DNA from: an uncultured Sphingomonadaceae bacterium
GTDB lineage: Bacteria; Pseudomonadota; Alphaproteobacteria; Sphingomonadales; Sphingomonadaceae
NCBI GenBank assembly: GCA_947493195.1
Contig: CANLQG010000002.1
Coordinates: 186,001 to 250,000, forward strand
Length of the DNA: 64,000 nt
Direction: 5' to 3'
The notes under the pieces were generated by a model. That model did not search any database. It worked only from the letters and a program-made list of their open reading frames with translations, and was not told where the DNA came from. Position 1 is the stretch's first letter. Each line of letters begins with the position of its first letter. Made by a program: the position numbers and the translations under genes. Below, in pieces: positions 1-7,163 of this stretch.

Positions 1-141
1 GTCGCGGGTTCCCAGCAAGCGCAGCGCGGTGGCGAGCAATCGTGGTACGAGCGGCTCTACAAGCTGGGTGAACGCGCGGCGGTCCCCAGCCACGACCCTT
101 GCAACCAGTTCCCGCTCCTGACTGTCGTGCCGCTCCTGCAC
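1..141 (-). CDS. ECF sigma factor, CnrH-like (N-terminal part, runs off the left edge)
   Basis: RNA polymerase sigma factor of the extracytoplasmic-function class, cut by the window edge. The minus-strand frame from 141 to 1 is open and reads ELVARVVAGDRRAFTQLV followed by PLVPRLLATALRLLGTRD, the usual start of sigma region 2. The only start codon after the in-frame stop at 171-169 is GTG at 141, seven bases after the end of the periplasmic sensor gene. It lacks a clear Shine-Dalgarno, so it may be translationally coupled. The order anti-sigma, sensor, sigma matches cnrYXH of Cupriavidus, where CnrH directs metal-induced transcription. The frame was read by hand; the fold is clear but metal specificity is inferred. 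Confidence 0.72.
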   Translation of the reverse strand, partial: MQERHDSQERELVARVVAGDRRAFTQLVEPLVPRLLATALRLLGTRD

Positions 142-148
142 TCCGGCG

Positions 149-589
149 TCATTGCGGCGGCGGTCCGGTCAGCGACCGGGCGACCTGTTGATCGAATGCG
201 CGCTGCTGGTCTTCATTCAGAATGCTGCGCATCGCGAAGACATGACGAACCGTCGCCTTCTGCAATTCGCCCATGCTGGCATGGACCCCGTCGATGGCAG
301 CGCTGACCTCGGGGCCGTATTCATGCTCGTTGTCGATCGCGGCCGCCAAGTCCGCATTCGCGCGCCGCACCGCCAGTTCGCGTTGCGCGTTCTCGATCGC
401 ATAGCGTTCCTCGAGCCGGTCGAGCCGGTCTTCCTGCTGCGCATCGAGTTCCAGCTGTTCGTGCACAAACTCGTGGAGACCACCCGGCTGGGTGGGCGCA
501 AACCAGCGTTCGGCGGCAACGGCTCCAAGGAATCCCGCCAATACCGCAAGCAGAACCGCAACCATTAATTGCAGTTTCCGGTCTTTCAT
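149..589 (-). CDS. CnrX-like periplasmic heavy-metal sensor
   Basis: Membrane-anchored periplasmic metal sensor that would hold the anti-sigma until metal binds. The 146-residue protein has an N-terminal membrane segment (about residues 6-26) and a helical, Glu/Arg-rich domain. His39, His43, Glu60, His116 and Met120 repeat exactly the spacing of the CnrX nickel/cobalt ligands His42, His46, Glu63, His119 and Met123. The start at 589 is preferred because it overlaps the stop of the upstream gene as ATGA and gives an immediate signal-anchor; longer starts add an Arg-rich segment with no precedent. Gene order and ligand spacing make the assignment strong. The metal actually sensed is not known, since the neighbours are copper genes. 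Confidence 0.83.
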   Translation of the reverse strand: MKDRKLQLMVAVLLAVLAGFLGAVAAERWFAPTQPGGLHEFVHEQLELDAQQEDRLDRLEERYAIENAQRELAVRRANADLAAAIDNEHEYGPEVSAAIDGVHASMGELQKATVRHVFAMRSILNEDQQRAFDQQVARSLTGPPPQ

Positions 590-864
590 GGAGCGACATG
601 CAGCAGCGCGGCGGGAGAAAGCCGGACATCGCTTATCAACGGATAGGTCGGCTCCTTCGCGTAGGCAGGCGCTTGGACGGTGATCGCGCCTGCGCCCAGC
701 CCGACGGCGAAAAGTCCTGCGAACAAGGCGCTTCGCAAAGTGCGTTCCCGGCGCGCGTTGATATCGCCGACCCGCTCCCACACGCCTTCCATGAAACCAC
801 CGGACACGCCGACCGGAGTCTCGTGGGCAAGCACTTCCAGAATGGGGTCCAATTGATGTTCCAT
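586..864 (-). CDS. CnrY-like membrane anti-sigma factor
   Basis: Small membrane protein of 92 residues, first gene of the leftward three-gene unit. The N-terminal half (about 45 residues, acidic and hydrophobic) would be cytoplasmic and bind the sigma factor. One membrane helix follows (about residues 46-65, LRSALFAGLFAVGLGAGAIT), then a short periplasmic tail. Length, topology and position match CnrY/NccY, which are too divergent for confident recognition by sequence alone, so the call rests on context. The start at 864 was chosen over the longer frame from 1008 because the extension covers the divergent promoter region. The stop overlaps the start of the sensor gene. Confidence 0.62.
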   Translation of the reverse strand: MEHQLDPILEVLAHETPVGVSGGFMEGVWERVGDINARRERTLRSALFAGLFAVGLGAGAITVQAPAYAKEPTYPLISDVRLSPAALLHVAP

Positions 865-1016
865 CGCTAGGGGTCGATCCTTGAAGTAGGTGGCCGTTCT
901 CACAATACGTCCGGTCTGCCCATTGCCCTCATAAATTTTCGTGAGGGGAGGCGTCTTGCGGTGCGTATCAAGGAGCATAGGTCTCGTGAACCCACCGTGA
1001 AAGAGCATTCGCCATT

Positions 1017-1658
1017 ATGAAACCCATCCATCTCCTGATGCTCGTGTGCGCAGGTTTTCTGTTGGTCGGCCCGGCCTATGCGCATGGCGAGAAGGGACAT
1101 GATACCGCTGCCAGCGCTGCCGCCTCTTCCGATCCAACCCATGACGCATCCAGTGCGGGCGAGGCGCAGGCCGCGTCGACTCATGCTGCGGAAGGGCACG
1201 ACGAAGCGTCGGGGGGCCATGAAAGCGCTGCAAATGCGGGAGGTCTCGCCTTCGTCAAGAAGCTGCACCCCGCAACGATACATTTCCCCATTGCCTTGTT
1301 CCTGATGGCGGCGCTGGCGGAATTGTTCATGATGACTGGACGGGGTGCCGGTATCGAACCGGCCGTTCGCGTACTGATCTACGGCGGCGCGGGCGGTGCC
1401 GTAATCGCGGCCTTGTTCGGCTGGATTCATACCGGCCTCTGGTTCGGCGGTGATACGGTCATGCAGCTTCACCGCTGGAACGGGATGCTGATCACTGCGC
1501 TGGGCCTCGCGCTTGCTCTACTTGCCTCCAAGCCGCGGGATGGAAGAACCCTCCTGCGTACCGGACTTCTCTCCATGGCCGCGCTGATTCTGCTTCAGGG
1601 ATTCCTCGGCGGGGAACTCGCTCACGGGCCGGATCACCTCGGCTTCTCGTTGATATGA
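1017..1658 (+). CDS. DUF2231-type membrane protein with His-rich leader
   Basis: First gene of the rightward metal cluster, 213 residues. A cleavable signal peptide (about 1-22, ending AYAHG) leads into a periplasmic stretch of about 55 residues rich in His, Ala, Asp and Glu (for example HGEKGHD and EGHDEASGGHE), suited to binding metal. Four membrane helices follow, starting at the HPATIHFPIALF motif typical of DUF2231 proteins, with conserved-looking His in each half (FGWIHTG, QLHRWNG). The biochemical role of the family is not established. Linkage to copper genes and the His-rich leader suggest metal or heme handling. The stop overlaps the next possible start as ATGA. Confidence 0.72.
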   Translation: MKPIHLLMLVCAGFLLVGPAYAHGEKGHDTAASAAASSDPTHDASSAGEAQAASTHAAEGHDEASGGHESAANAGGLAFVKKLHPATIHFPIALFLMAALAELFMMTGRGAGIEPAVRVLIYGGAGGAVIAALFGWIHTGLWFGGDTVMQLHRWNGMLITALGLALALLASKPRDGRTLLRTGLLSMAALILLQGFLGGELAHGPDHLGFSLI

Positions 1659-1669
1659 AGGAAGACCTG

Positions 1670-2062
1670 ATGCACCGATTCAAACCGATGAAAATTGCTG
1701 GAGCGCTGTTGCTCGGGACCGCCCTGGCGGGTGTGGCGGCGTGCGATCAACCGGTTGAACCGAGGGCCGAAATCGATGATTCCACTACGCTCGACACCGC
1801 AGCGCCGCTGACCGCGTCGTCGCCCAGCGAAGCCGCAGCCGATAGTCCGGCCGTAGCCAGTGTCGATAGCGCACCGGTCGCCGGCAACTCGGCTCCAAAG
1901 CGCGTGCCGGCCGGCCCTGGCACAGCACGACCCGCGCGGATGCAGGCAACCGGTTCGGCGCCGGCACCCACGCCGACGAAGCGCGAAGTCGCTGAAACCT
2001 CCGACCCGCATGCAGGCCATGACATGGACTCCATGGCCGACCACGACATCGATGAGATTTAG
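1670..2062 (+). CDS. Small lipoprotein with His/Met/Asp-rich tail
   Basis: Predicted lipoprotein of 130 residues. The signal peptide ends in a lipobox (GVAAC), so the mature protein starts at Cys and is membrane-anchored in the periplasm. The middle is low-complexity Ala/Pro/Ser/Asp, probably disordered. The C-terminus (DPHAGHDMDSMADHDIDEI) has His, Met and Asp like copper-binding tails of Pco/Cop proteins. A start at 1655 would overlap the previous stop, but 1670 has the better ribosome-binding site (AAGGAAG at 1658-1664) and a normal signal length. No family was recognised; metal binding is inferred from composition and neighbours. Confidence 0.62.
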   Translation: MHRFKPMKIAGALLLGTALAGVAACDQPVEPRAEIDDSTTLDTAAPLTASSPSEAAADSPAVASVDSAPVAGNSAPKRVPAGPGTARPARMQATGSAPAPTPTKREVAETSDPHAGHDMDSMADHDIDEI

Positions 2063-2073
2063 GAACATTGAAA

Positions 2074-2679
2074 ATGGAATTCGGACATTCCAGCCACCCC
2101 ACTCGCCGGACGCGCGGGGCATTCACGACATTCGCGATAATCCTCCTGGCGGCCTGCACGAGCGCCGCACAGGCAAGCCCTTATGTGATGTTTCGCGATC
2201 CGCAGTGCGGATGCTGCGAGGAATGGGCCAAGCATGTCCGTAGCGGCCTCGATAACGCGGTCACGGTGCGCGAGGACCGTCCCATGGCCGCTGTGAAGGC
2301 CGAGGCTGGCGTGCCCGATACCCTGCTCTCCTGCCATACCATGCAGGTGGAAGGCTATGTGATCGAGGGCCATGTGCCTGCGCGCGAGATTGCCCGCCTG
2401 CTCAAGGAACGGCCCAAGGGCGTAACCGGCTTGGCCGTTGCAGGGATGCCTCTGGGTTCCCCCGGCATGGAAGCTGGCGATCGGGCGCAACCGTATCAAG
2501 TCATCGCCTTCGGCCCGGCAGGCGACAGCGTCTTCGCGAGCTACCGGGGTAGAGCTGAGGCCGATGGAGTGATTGCCATTCAACCGGCTCACCACTCTCG
2601 GCGCGCGAATGTCCGCGGCGCACCGGTTGAGTGGGGGGCCGACAGACCTCTTATGCATCGCGGATCGGAGAAAACATGA
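2074..2679 (+). CDS. DUF411 metal-binding protein
   Basis: Periplasmic DUF411 protein, about 201 residues, with an N-terminal hydrophobic signal (IILLAACTSAAQA). The family core is plain: YVMFRDPQCGCCEEW near the start, then LLSCHTMQVEGYVIEGHVP, and RPKGVTGLAVAGMPLGSPGME. The CGCC cluster and the SCHTM/EGHVP His residues are the likely metal ligands. DUF411 proteins sit in copper and other metal-resistance loci; a copper-chaperone role is usual speculation. ATG at 2074 follows an AGGAA site at 2061-2065; a TTG two codons earlier is possible. The C-terminus carries about 40 residues beyond the usual family end and overlaps the permease start. Confidence 0.8.
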   Translation: MEFGHSSHPTRRTRGAFTTFAIILLAACTSAAQASPYVMFRDPQCGCCEEWAKHVRSGLDNAVTVREDRPMAAVKAEAGVPDTLLSCHTMQVEGYVIEGHVPAREIARLLKERPKGVTGLAVAGMPLGSPGMEAGDRAQPYQVIAFGPAGDSVFASYRGRAEADGVIAIQPAHHSRRANVRGAPVEWGADRPLMHRGSEKT

Positions 2680-4079
2680 CTGCGATGAATCACGGCGCCG
2701 ATAATACGATGGATCACGAACTCGAGACCGCTGGCAGGGGGACCATCAGTCTCGCCGGCGGTGTCGCCATGGGCACGGGCGTGATGATCGGCGCGGGGAT
2801 TTTCGCTCTTACCGGCCAAATTGCGGAACTGGCCGGACCGCTGTTCCCGCTCTCGTTTATCGTGGGCGCGCTCGTCACCTCGCTTGCCGCCTATAGCTAC
2901 ATCAAGATGTCTAACGCCTGGCCGTCTTCGGGCGGCATCGCGATGATCCTCCAGAAGGCCTATGGGCCCGGCGTCGTCGCGGCGTCGGCATCGCTGCTCA
3001 TGGCGCTTTCGATGGTCATCAACGAAAGCCTTGTCGCGCGAACCTTCGCCACTTACGCATTGCGGCCGTTCGGTCTCGAGGAGAACGCATTCCTGCTGTC
3101 CGCCTTGGCGCTCGCGCTGATCGTCTTCGCCTATATCGTGAACAAGGCCGGCAATCGGTCGGTCAGCGGCTTTTCACTGATCATGTCGGCGATCAAGATC
3201 GGCGGGATTGCGCTGTTCGCTGTGGCGGCCATTGCCGCGAGCGGATTTTTCTCCGGCGCGTTTGCCGAGCCGGCAAATATTACGAGCGGCGGCGCGTTCC
3301 TGGCGTCGGTCGCGTTCTCGATCCTGGCGTTCAAGGGCTTTACCACGATCACCAATAGCGGCGGAGAGATCGTCGATCCGCATCGCAATGTGGGCCGCAC
3401 GATCATGATCTCGATCGCGATCTGCGTCGTCACTTACCTGCTCGTCGCGTTCGCGGTCGGGTCCAGCCTGACGATCGGCCAGATCGTCGAGGCGCGCGAT
3501 TATTCGCTCGCTGCCGCCGCCCGCCCGGCGCTGGGCCAGCTCGGCTTCTGGTTCACCATCGTCATCGCGATTGCGGCGACCACTTCGGGCGTGATCGCAA
3601 GCGTTTTCGCGGTCTCGCGCATGCTCACCATGCTGACCGAGATGAAGATGATCCCGCACCGCCATTTCGGCATGAAGGGACCGATCCGCGGTCACCTGCT
3701 CGTCTATACGGTGGTGATCGCGGGCACGCTCGCGGTGCTGTTCGACCTGTCGCGGATCGCTTCGCTCGGGGCGTTCTTCTATCTCGTGATGGACATCCTG
3801 GTCCATTGGGGCGTGTACCGCCATCTGCGCAACGAGATCGGGGCCAAGGGTTCGGTCCTGCTTGCGGCAATCGCGGCCGACGGCGTCATCCTCGCCGCCT
3901 TTGCCGGGGTGAAGCTCGATTCCGACCCCGCCATCGTGGTGATCGCGGCGGTCCTCATCGCCGCCGTCTTCGCTCTCGAAGCCCTCTTCCTGCGCCGTAA
4001 ACGCGTAGCGGATGGGAACGACCATCGGGACGCCAATGGCGATGAAAGCCAACCTCCTAGTAATGGAGCAGAAAATTGA
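2676..4079 (+). CDS. APC-family permease
   Basis: Integral membrane transporter of 467 residues with about twelve helices and the APC superfamily hallmark GVMIGAGIFALTG in helix 1. The N-terminus carries a short His-containing stretch (MNHGADNTMDHE). The substrate cannot be read from the sequence; APC members carry amino acids, polyamines and related cations. Start at 2676 overlaps the DUF411 stop (ATGA) and has CGGAG upstream; the longer frame from 2631 is the weaker option. Its presence inside a copper cluster is unusual. Either it moves a metal-chelating amino acid or it is a passenger. Confidence 0.78.
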   Translation: MTAMNHGADNTMDHELETAGRGTISLAGGVAMGTGVMIGAGIFALTGQIAELAGPLFPLSFIVGALVTSLAAYSYIKMSNAWPSSGGIAMILQKAYGPGVVAASASLLMALSMVINESLVARTFATYALRPFGLEENAFLLSALALALIVFAYIVNKAGNRSVSGFSLIMSAIKIGGIALFAVAAIAASGFFSGAFAEPANITSGGAFLASVAFSILAFKGFTTITNSGGEIVDPHRNVGRTIMISIAICVVTYLLVAFAVGSSLTIGQIVEARDYSLAAAARPALGQLGFWFTIVIAIAATTSGVIASVFAVSRMLTMLTEMKMIPHRHFGMKGPIRGHLLVYTVVIAGTLAVLFDLSRIASLGAFFYLVMDILVHWGVYRHLRNEIGAKGSVLLAAIAADGVILAAFAGVKLDSDPAIVVIAAVLIAAVFALEALFLRRKRVADGNDHRDANGDESQPPSNGAEN

Positions 4080-4155
4080 TCGGCCTTGCAAAACCAAATC
4101 CGGTCGCGGCGCACCGACAGATCGCTCCATCCCTCTCCGATACGGCGATCACGCG

Positions 4156-4572
4156 ATGACCCAGGCAATACTTCTCGGCTTCGCCCTGTTCGCCGTCTCG
4201 CTCTACTTTCACATGTGGATGCTGCGGGGCGCGAAGGCGATTTCTCCGCCCGGCAAGAATCCGCGCCATCTCCGGCTGCTGGCCGGCTCGTCGCTGGTTC
4301 TCGCCAGCCACCTCGTCATCGCGGGCATCTTCGCGGGCGGCATGTATCTCGCGTCGGTCTGGGGCCTCGGCAGCCTCGAAAAGGACGTCATCGATAGCTG
4401 GATGGATTATTACTACTTCGCGCTGATCACGATCTCCACCGTCGGGCTGGGCGACATTCTGCCCGCCGGTCACATGCGCGCAATTTCAGGTATCGCGGCA
4501 TTGACCGGCTTCCTGATGATCAGTTGCACCGCCCAGTACGTCTACAAAACCATGAGCAAACAGGAGGATTGA
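4156..4572 (+). CDS. Two-helix potassium-channel-like membrane protein
   Basis: A 138-residue ion-channel protein of the Ion_trans_2 type: an N-terminal helix (about 1-20), a second helix (about 47-68), a pore helix (DYYYFALITIS) and a selectivity filter TVGLGD at 95-100, then a last helix. The canonical filter is TVGYGD, so Tyr is replaced by Leu. There is no cytoplasmic RCK domain. Start at 4156 is chosen because the frame upstream overlaps the permease and lacks membrane character. A metal-resistance role is unknown; it may adjust membrane potential during metal stress. The next gene begins two bases after its stop. Confidence 0.7.
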   Translation: MTQAILLGFALFAVSLYFHMWMLRGAKAISPPGKNPRHLRLLAGSSLVLASHLVIAGIFAGGMYLASVWGLGSLEKDVIDSWMDYYYFALITISTVGLGDILPAGHMRAISGIAALTGFLMISCTAQYVYKTMSKQED

Positions 4573-4573
4573 T

Positions 4574-5158
4574 ATGGCGCAAGACAAGCAGCATGACCAC
4601 GATGGAGGGGGCGGCAATTACTGGCGCTTCATGGCGATGGTCTCGACCTCTACCGTCCTCATGTTCTTCCTGATGTATGCCAACACCTTCGATGCCGATC
4701 ACCTCTTCTGGAGCGAGACGCGCTTTTGGATGATGTTCGTAATGGGCGCAGTGATGATGGTCGTCATGCTGCTCTTCATGTGGGGTATGTATAAGGACCG
4801 GACCAAGAATTTCATCATCCTCGGGGTGGCCGCGGTGGTCTTCGCGCTCGCGCTGTGGCTGGTCCGCAGCCAGACGACGATCGACGACGAGGAATACATG
4901 GCGGCGATGATCCCGCACCACTCGATCGCGATCATGACCAGCGAGCGGGCGCATATCCGCGACCCGCGGGTGCGCAAGCTGGCGCATGACATCATTCTCG
5001 CCCAGCGCCGCGAGATCGCGCAGATGAAATATCTGATCGCCGATATCGAAGCCAACGGCGTGCGCACCGAGAAGCGTCTGCCGGAGGGAATCGATGCTCC
5101 TTCTGCCGCTGCCACGCAGCCGACCCCAGCCGAAACACCCGAAGGAGCCGTGCAATGA
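4574..5158 (+). CDS. DUF305 protein with three-helix membrane domain (island copy)
   Basis: Membrane-anchored DUF305 protein, 194 residues. After a His/Asp-rich start (DKQHDHD) come three membrane helices (about 20-38, 52-72, 79-97), then the periplasmic DUF305 helical bundle with its signature MIPHHSIAIM at 112-121 and a long helix to about residue 160. The tail is Pro/Ala-rich. DUF305 proteins often accompany copper oxidases and are thought to bind copper or ferritin-like ligands, but function is unproven. A close paralogue lies at 59505-60053 next to the core copper operon, with nearly the same membrane domain. The stop overlaps the following lipoprotein start. Confidence 0.85.
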   Translation: MAQDKQHDHDGGGGNYWRFMAMVSTSTVLMFFLMYANTFDADHLFWSETRFWMMFVMGAVMMVVMLLFMWGMYKDRTKNFIILGVAAVVFALALWLVRSQTTIDDEEYMAAMIPHHSIAIMTSERAHIRDPRVRKLAHDIILAQRREIAQMKYLIADIEANGVRTEKRLPEGIDAPSAAATQPTPAETPEGAVQ

Positions 5159-5640
5159 AGACGAATTTTTTCCTTATCGCCGGTTTGGCTGTGACGCTGG
5201 CCGGGTGCAACGAAAACACCGCCATCGGCAATGATCGCGAAGCGCAGCTCGATCCGCCGGCGAAAGCGTCCGCGATCGAACCTGCTTCCAGCGCCTTGCA
5301 GAACGTCGCCACGGCAATCGTGAAGCCCGAAACGATGAGCGATGCCGATGTCGCCGCGATCGGCGGCACGAAGGGACGCTGCGTCTTCCGCCTGACGGAG
5401 ATCGGCTATCCCGTGTTCGTTTACGAAACGGGAACCCGAGGCTTTATCAAGCTCAACGGCAAATTGATCCCGGTCGGCGCTGATGGTGCGGATCGTTTCA
5501 CGAGCGGCGATCTCGTGGTCACCACGCGAATGCTTGACGACCAAGGCAATGCAGGCCTGCAAACGCAGGAGATGATCGTGGTTCCCCCGGCTGCGGAAGA
5601 CGAACTGGGCTATCGCGGCTACAATATCTGCTACCAGTAA
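5155..5640 (+). CDS. Hypothetical lipoprotein
   Basis: Predicted lipoprotein of 161 residues. The signal ends TLAGC, giving Cys18 as the lipidated residue. The rest is a periplasmic domain of about 120 residues, with KGRCVFRLTEIGYPVFVY and a terminal NICYQ that could place Cys pairs for a disulfide. No family was recognised. Start overlaps the DUF305 stop (ATGA), so the two are probably translated together. A GC-rich hairpin follows the stop and may end this part of the transcript. Confidence 0.62.
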   Translation: MKTNFFLIAGLAVTLAGCNENTAIGNDREAQLDPPAKASAIEPASSALQNVATAIVKPETMSDADVAAIGGTKGRCVFRLTEIGYPVFVYETGTRGFIKLNGKLIPVGADGADRFTSGDLVVTTRMLDDQGNAGLQTQEMIVVPPAAEDELGYRGYNICYQ

Positions 5641-5652
5641 CGACAGAACACC

Positions 5653-5690
5653 GGAGCCTCGCGCGCGATAACTCCCTTGCGCGGGGCTCC
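5653..5690 (+). terminator. GC-rich hairpin after the first half of the metal cluster
   Basis: The arms GGAGCC-T-CGCGC and GCGCG-G-GGCTCC pair over 12 positions with one wobble, starting 13 bases after the lipoprotein stop. There is no T-run, so it is not a classic intrinsic terminator; it could slow polymerase or stabilise the upstream mRNA end. It sits in the 84-base gap before the dehydrogenase-like gene. Confidence 0.35.
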
Positions 5691-5724
5691 CGCCCTCCAG
5701 ATGTCCGATAGAGGAAGGTGACTA

Positions 5725-6447
5725 TTGACCGATAATCTAACCCTTGCCGTCTTCGGCGCAGGCGGGAAAACCGGATCGCTGCTGCTCGAACGCGCGGTGC
5801 GTAAAGGTCACCGTGTGCGCGGTCTCGAACATCACCTGCCGGAGCAGGCCGATCGGATCGCAGGTGTCGATTATATGCGATGCGACGTGCTCGAAGACGA
5901 TTTGACCGATCCGATCAAGGGTTGCGATGCGGTCATTTCCACTCTCGGCGTCTCGTTCGCGCCGTCGACCGCGATTGACCCGCCTCCGCTCTACTCCGAG
6001 GGGACACGCCGCATCGTTGAAGCGATGGGCCAGGCGGATGTCGACCGGATCGCCGTTATCTCCGCCGCTTTCGTAGATCATCAGCCAAGCGTTCCCTCCT
6101 GGTTCCAGCTGACCGTCGTTCCGGCCTTGACGAACATCCTCGACCAGATACGGATCATGGAGCGCATGCTCGAAGCCGAGCGGGGCGTCCGGTGGACAGC
6201 CGTCAGACCCGGATGGCTCATCGATCTTCCCTATAGCGGAGCGGCGCAGGCGCAGACGCGAAAATTGCCCTCCGACTGTTTCCGCTGCCGCCACGCCGAT
6301 CTCGCGGGCTTTCTGCTCGATACGATCGAGAGCGGAACGTGGATCGATGACAAGCCCGCGGTGGGCAAACCGGAAGCGGACGAGGATGAGGGAGTGCTGG
6401 CCCTGCGCGAGGAGCTCGAGAACATGTTCTCGTCCGCGTCGCGATAG
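5725..6447 (+). CDS. NAD(P)-binding SDR/NmrA-like protein
   Basis: Rossmann-fold protein of 240 residues. The nucleotide-binding loop is at the very start (AVFGAGGKTGSLLL), followed by typical atypical-SDR elements: CDVLEDDL, CDAVISTLGVSF and a VRPGWLID segment near residue 165. It fits the NAD(P)H-binding (PF13460) group, whose members act as reductases or redox sensors; the substrate is unknown. The start is TTG at 5725, supported by a strong GAGGAAGG site at 5711-5718 and by the loop lying directly behind it. Its link to metal resistance is only positional. Confidence 0.7.
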   Translation: MTDNLTLAVFGAGGKTGSLLLERAVRKGHRVRGLEHHLPEQADRIAGVDYMRCDVLEDDLTDPIKGCDAVISTLGVSFAPSTAIDPPPLYSEGTRRIVEAMGQADVDRIAVISAAFVDHQPSVPSWFQLTVVPALTNILDQIRIMERMLEAERGVRWTAVRPGWLIDLPYSGAAQAQTRKLPSDCFRCRHADLAGFLLDTIESGTWIDDKPAVGKPEADEDEGVLALREELENMFSSASR

Positions 6448-6519
6448 GCGCGCAGAGGCGGTGTTTGCCGCCCCGCATCACGCAGGCAGAGAACGGTAAT
6501 TTCATCAGGAGCTATAGAC

Positions 6520-6858
6520 ATGGCACACGACAAGAAAAAAAGCGCAGTTTCACGGTGGGAGGATGAGGGCGGAGCATTGCCCTGCGGCCCGCAGGAAGCT
6601 TTAGCCGCAGCATGCGTGGACGGAGATGTCCCCGTCCTGTCGGATGCCGAAATGATCCAGCTACGCATCCGGGTGATCGCTTTGGAAAACATCGTCCTCA
6701 GCCTGTTGTCCGAGGCTGACGATGCCCAGCTCGAGCGGGTTGCCGAAATGGCGGATCTCATCACGCCGCGTCCCGATGCAACGCAGCATCCGCTCACCAT
6801 CCATGCTGCAACCCAGATGCGGCAACTGGTGGAACGCGCCAACCATTTCCGCTCGTAA
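6520..6858 (+). CDS. Hypothetical cytoplasmic protein
   Basis: A 112-residue soluble protein with Lys-rich start (MAHDKKKSAVSRWEDEGGA) and a helical middle (AEMIQLRIRVIALENIVLSLLSEADD) that could form a coiled coil or dimer. No cysteine motif or membrane segment is seen apart from two isolated Cys. A ribosome-binding site AGGAGC lies at 6507-6512. It is spaced 21 bases from the next gene and is probably part of the same transcript. I do not recognise the family. Confidence 0.5.
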   Translation: MAHDKKKSAVSRWEDEGGALPCGPQEALAAACVDGDVPVLSDAEMIQLRIRVIALENIVLSLLSEADDAQLERVAEMADLITPRPDATQHPLTIHAATQMRQLVERANHFRS

Positions 6859-6878
6859 GCCGTGGCAAGGAGCCAGTC

Positions 6879-7163
6879 ATGACCCCCCTCTCCATATCCC
6901 GAACCATCCTGATCTGGGGCTCGACTTTCTCGGTGTTTCTGATGCTCAGCCTGGCCGCCTGCATCATTTACGGCCTGATGCTGCCCGCAGGGTTCGAGAT
7001 GCACCGCGCCTGGTCGCCCTGGCTTCCGGGGTTCGAGTGGCTGACTCTCGGCGGCATTCTAGCTGGCCTCCTGTGGTGCCTGATTTACGGTTTTTGGGCC
7101 GCGGCGCTGCTCGTTCCGCTGCGCCGGCTGATGGGGCACTGGTTGGGAGACGCACATGACTGA
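6879..7163 (+). CDS. Small two-helix membrane protein next to the copper ATPase
   Basis: A 94-residue membrane protein with one helix at about 8-30 and a second at about 54-80, joined by a short loop, ending in a Pro-Leu-Arg-Arg amphipathic tail. The pattern [21 protein letters not shown] resembles DUF5676-type small proteins that neighbour copper P-type ATPases, but this is a weak recognition. It overlaps the ATPase start by eight bases, so the two are probably co-translated and may interact in the membrane. Confidence 0.58.
   Translation: MTPLSISRTILIWGSTFSVFLMLSLAACIIYGLMLPAGFEMHRAWSPWLPGFEWLTLGGILAGLLWCLIYGFWAAALLVPLRRLMGHWLGDAHD

Noticed and set aside
3174..4130. A 318-codon minus-strand frame under the APC permease
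   Set aside because: Arg/Asp/His-rich shadow of a membrane-protein gene; the permease on the plus strand has clear helices and family motifs.
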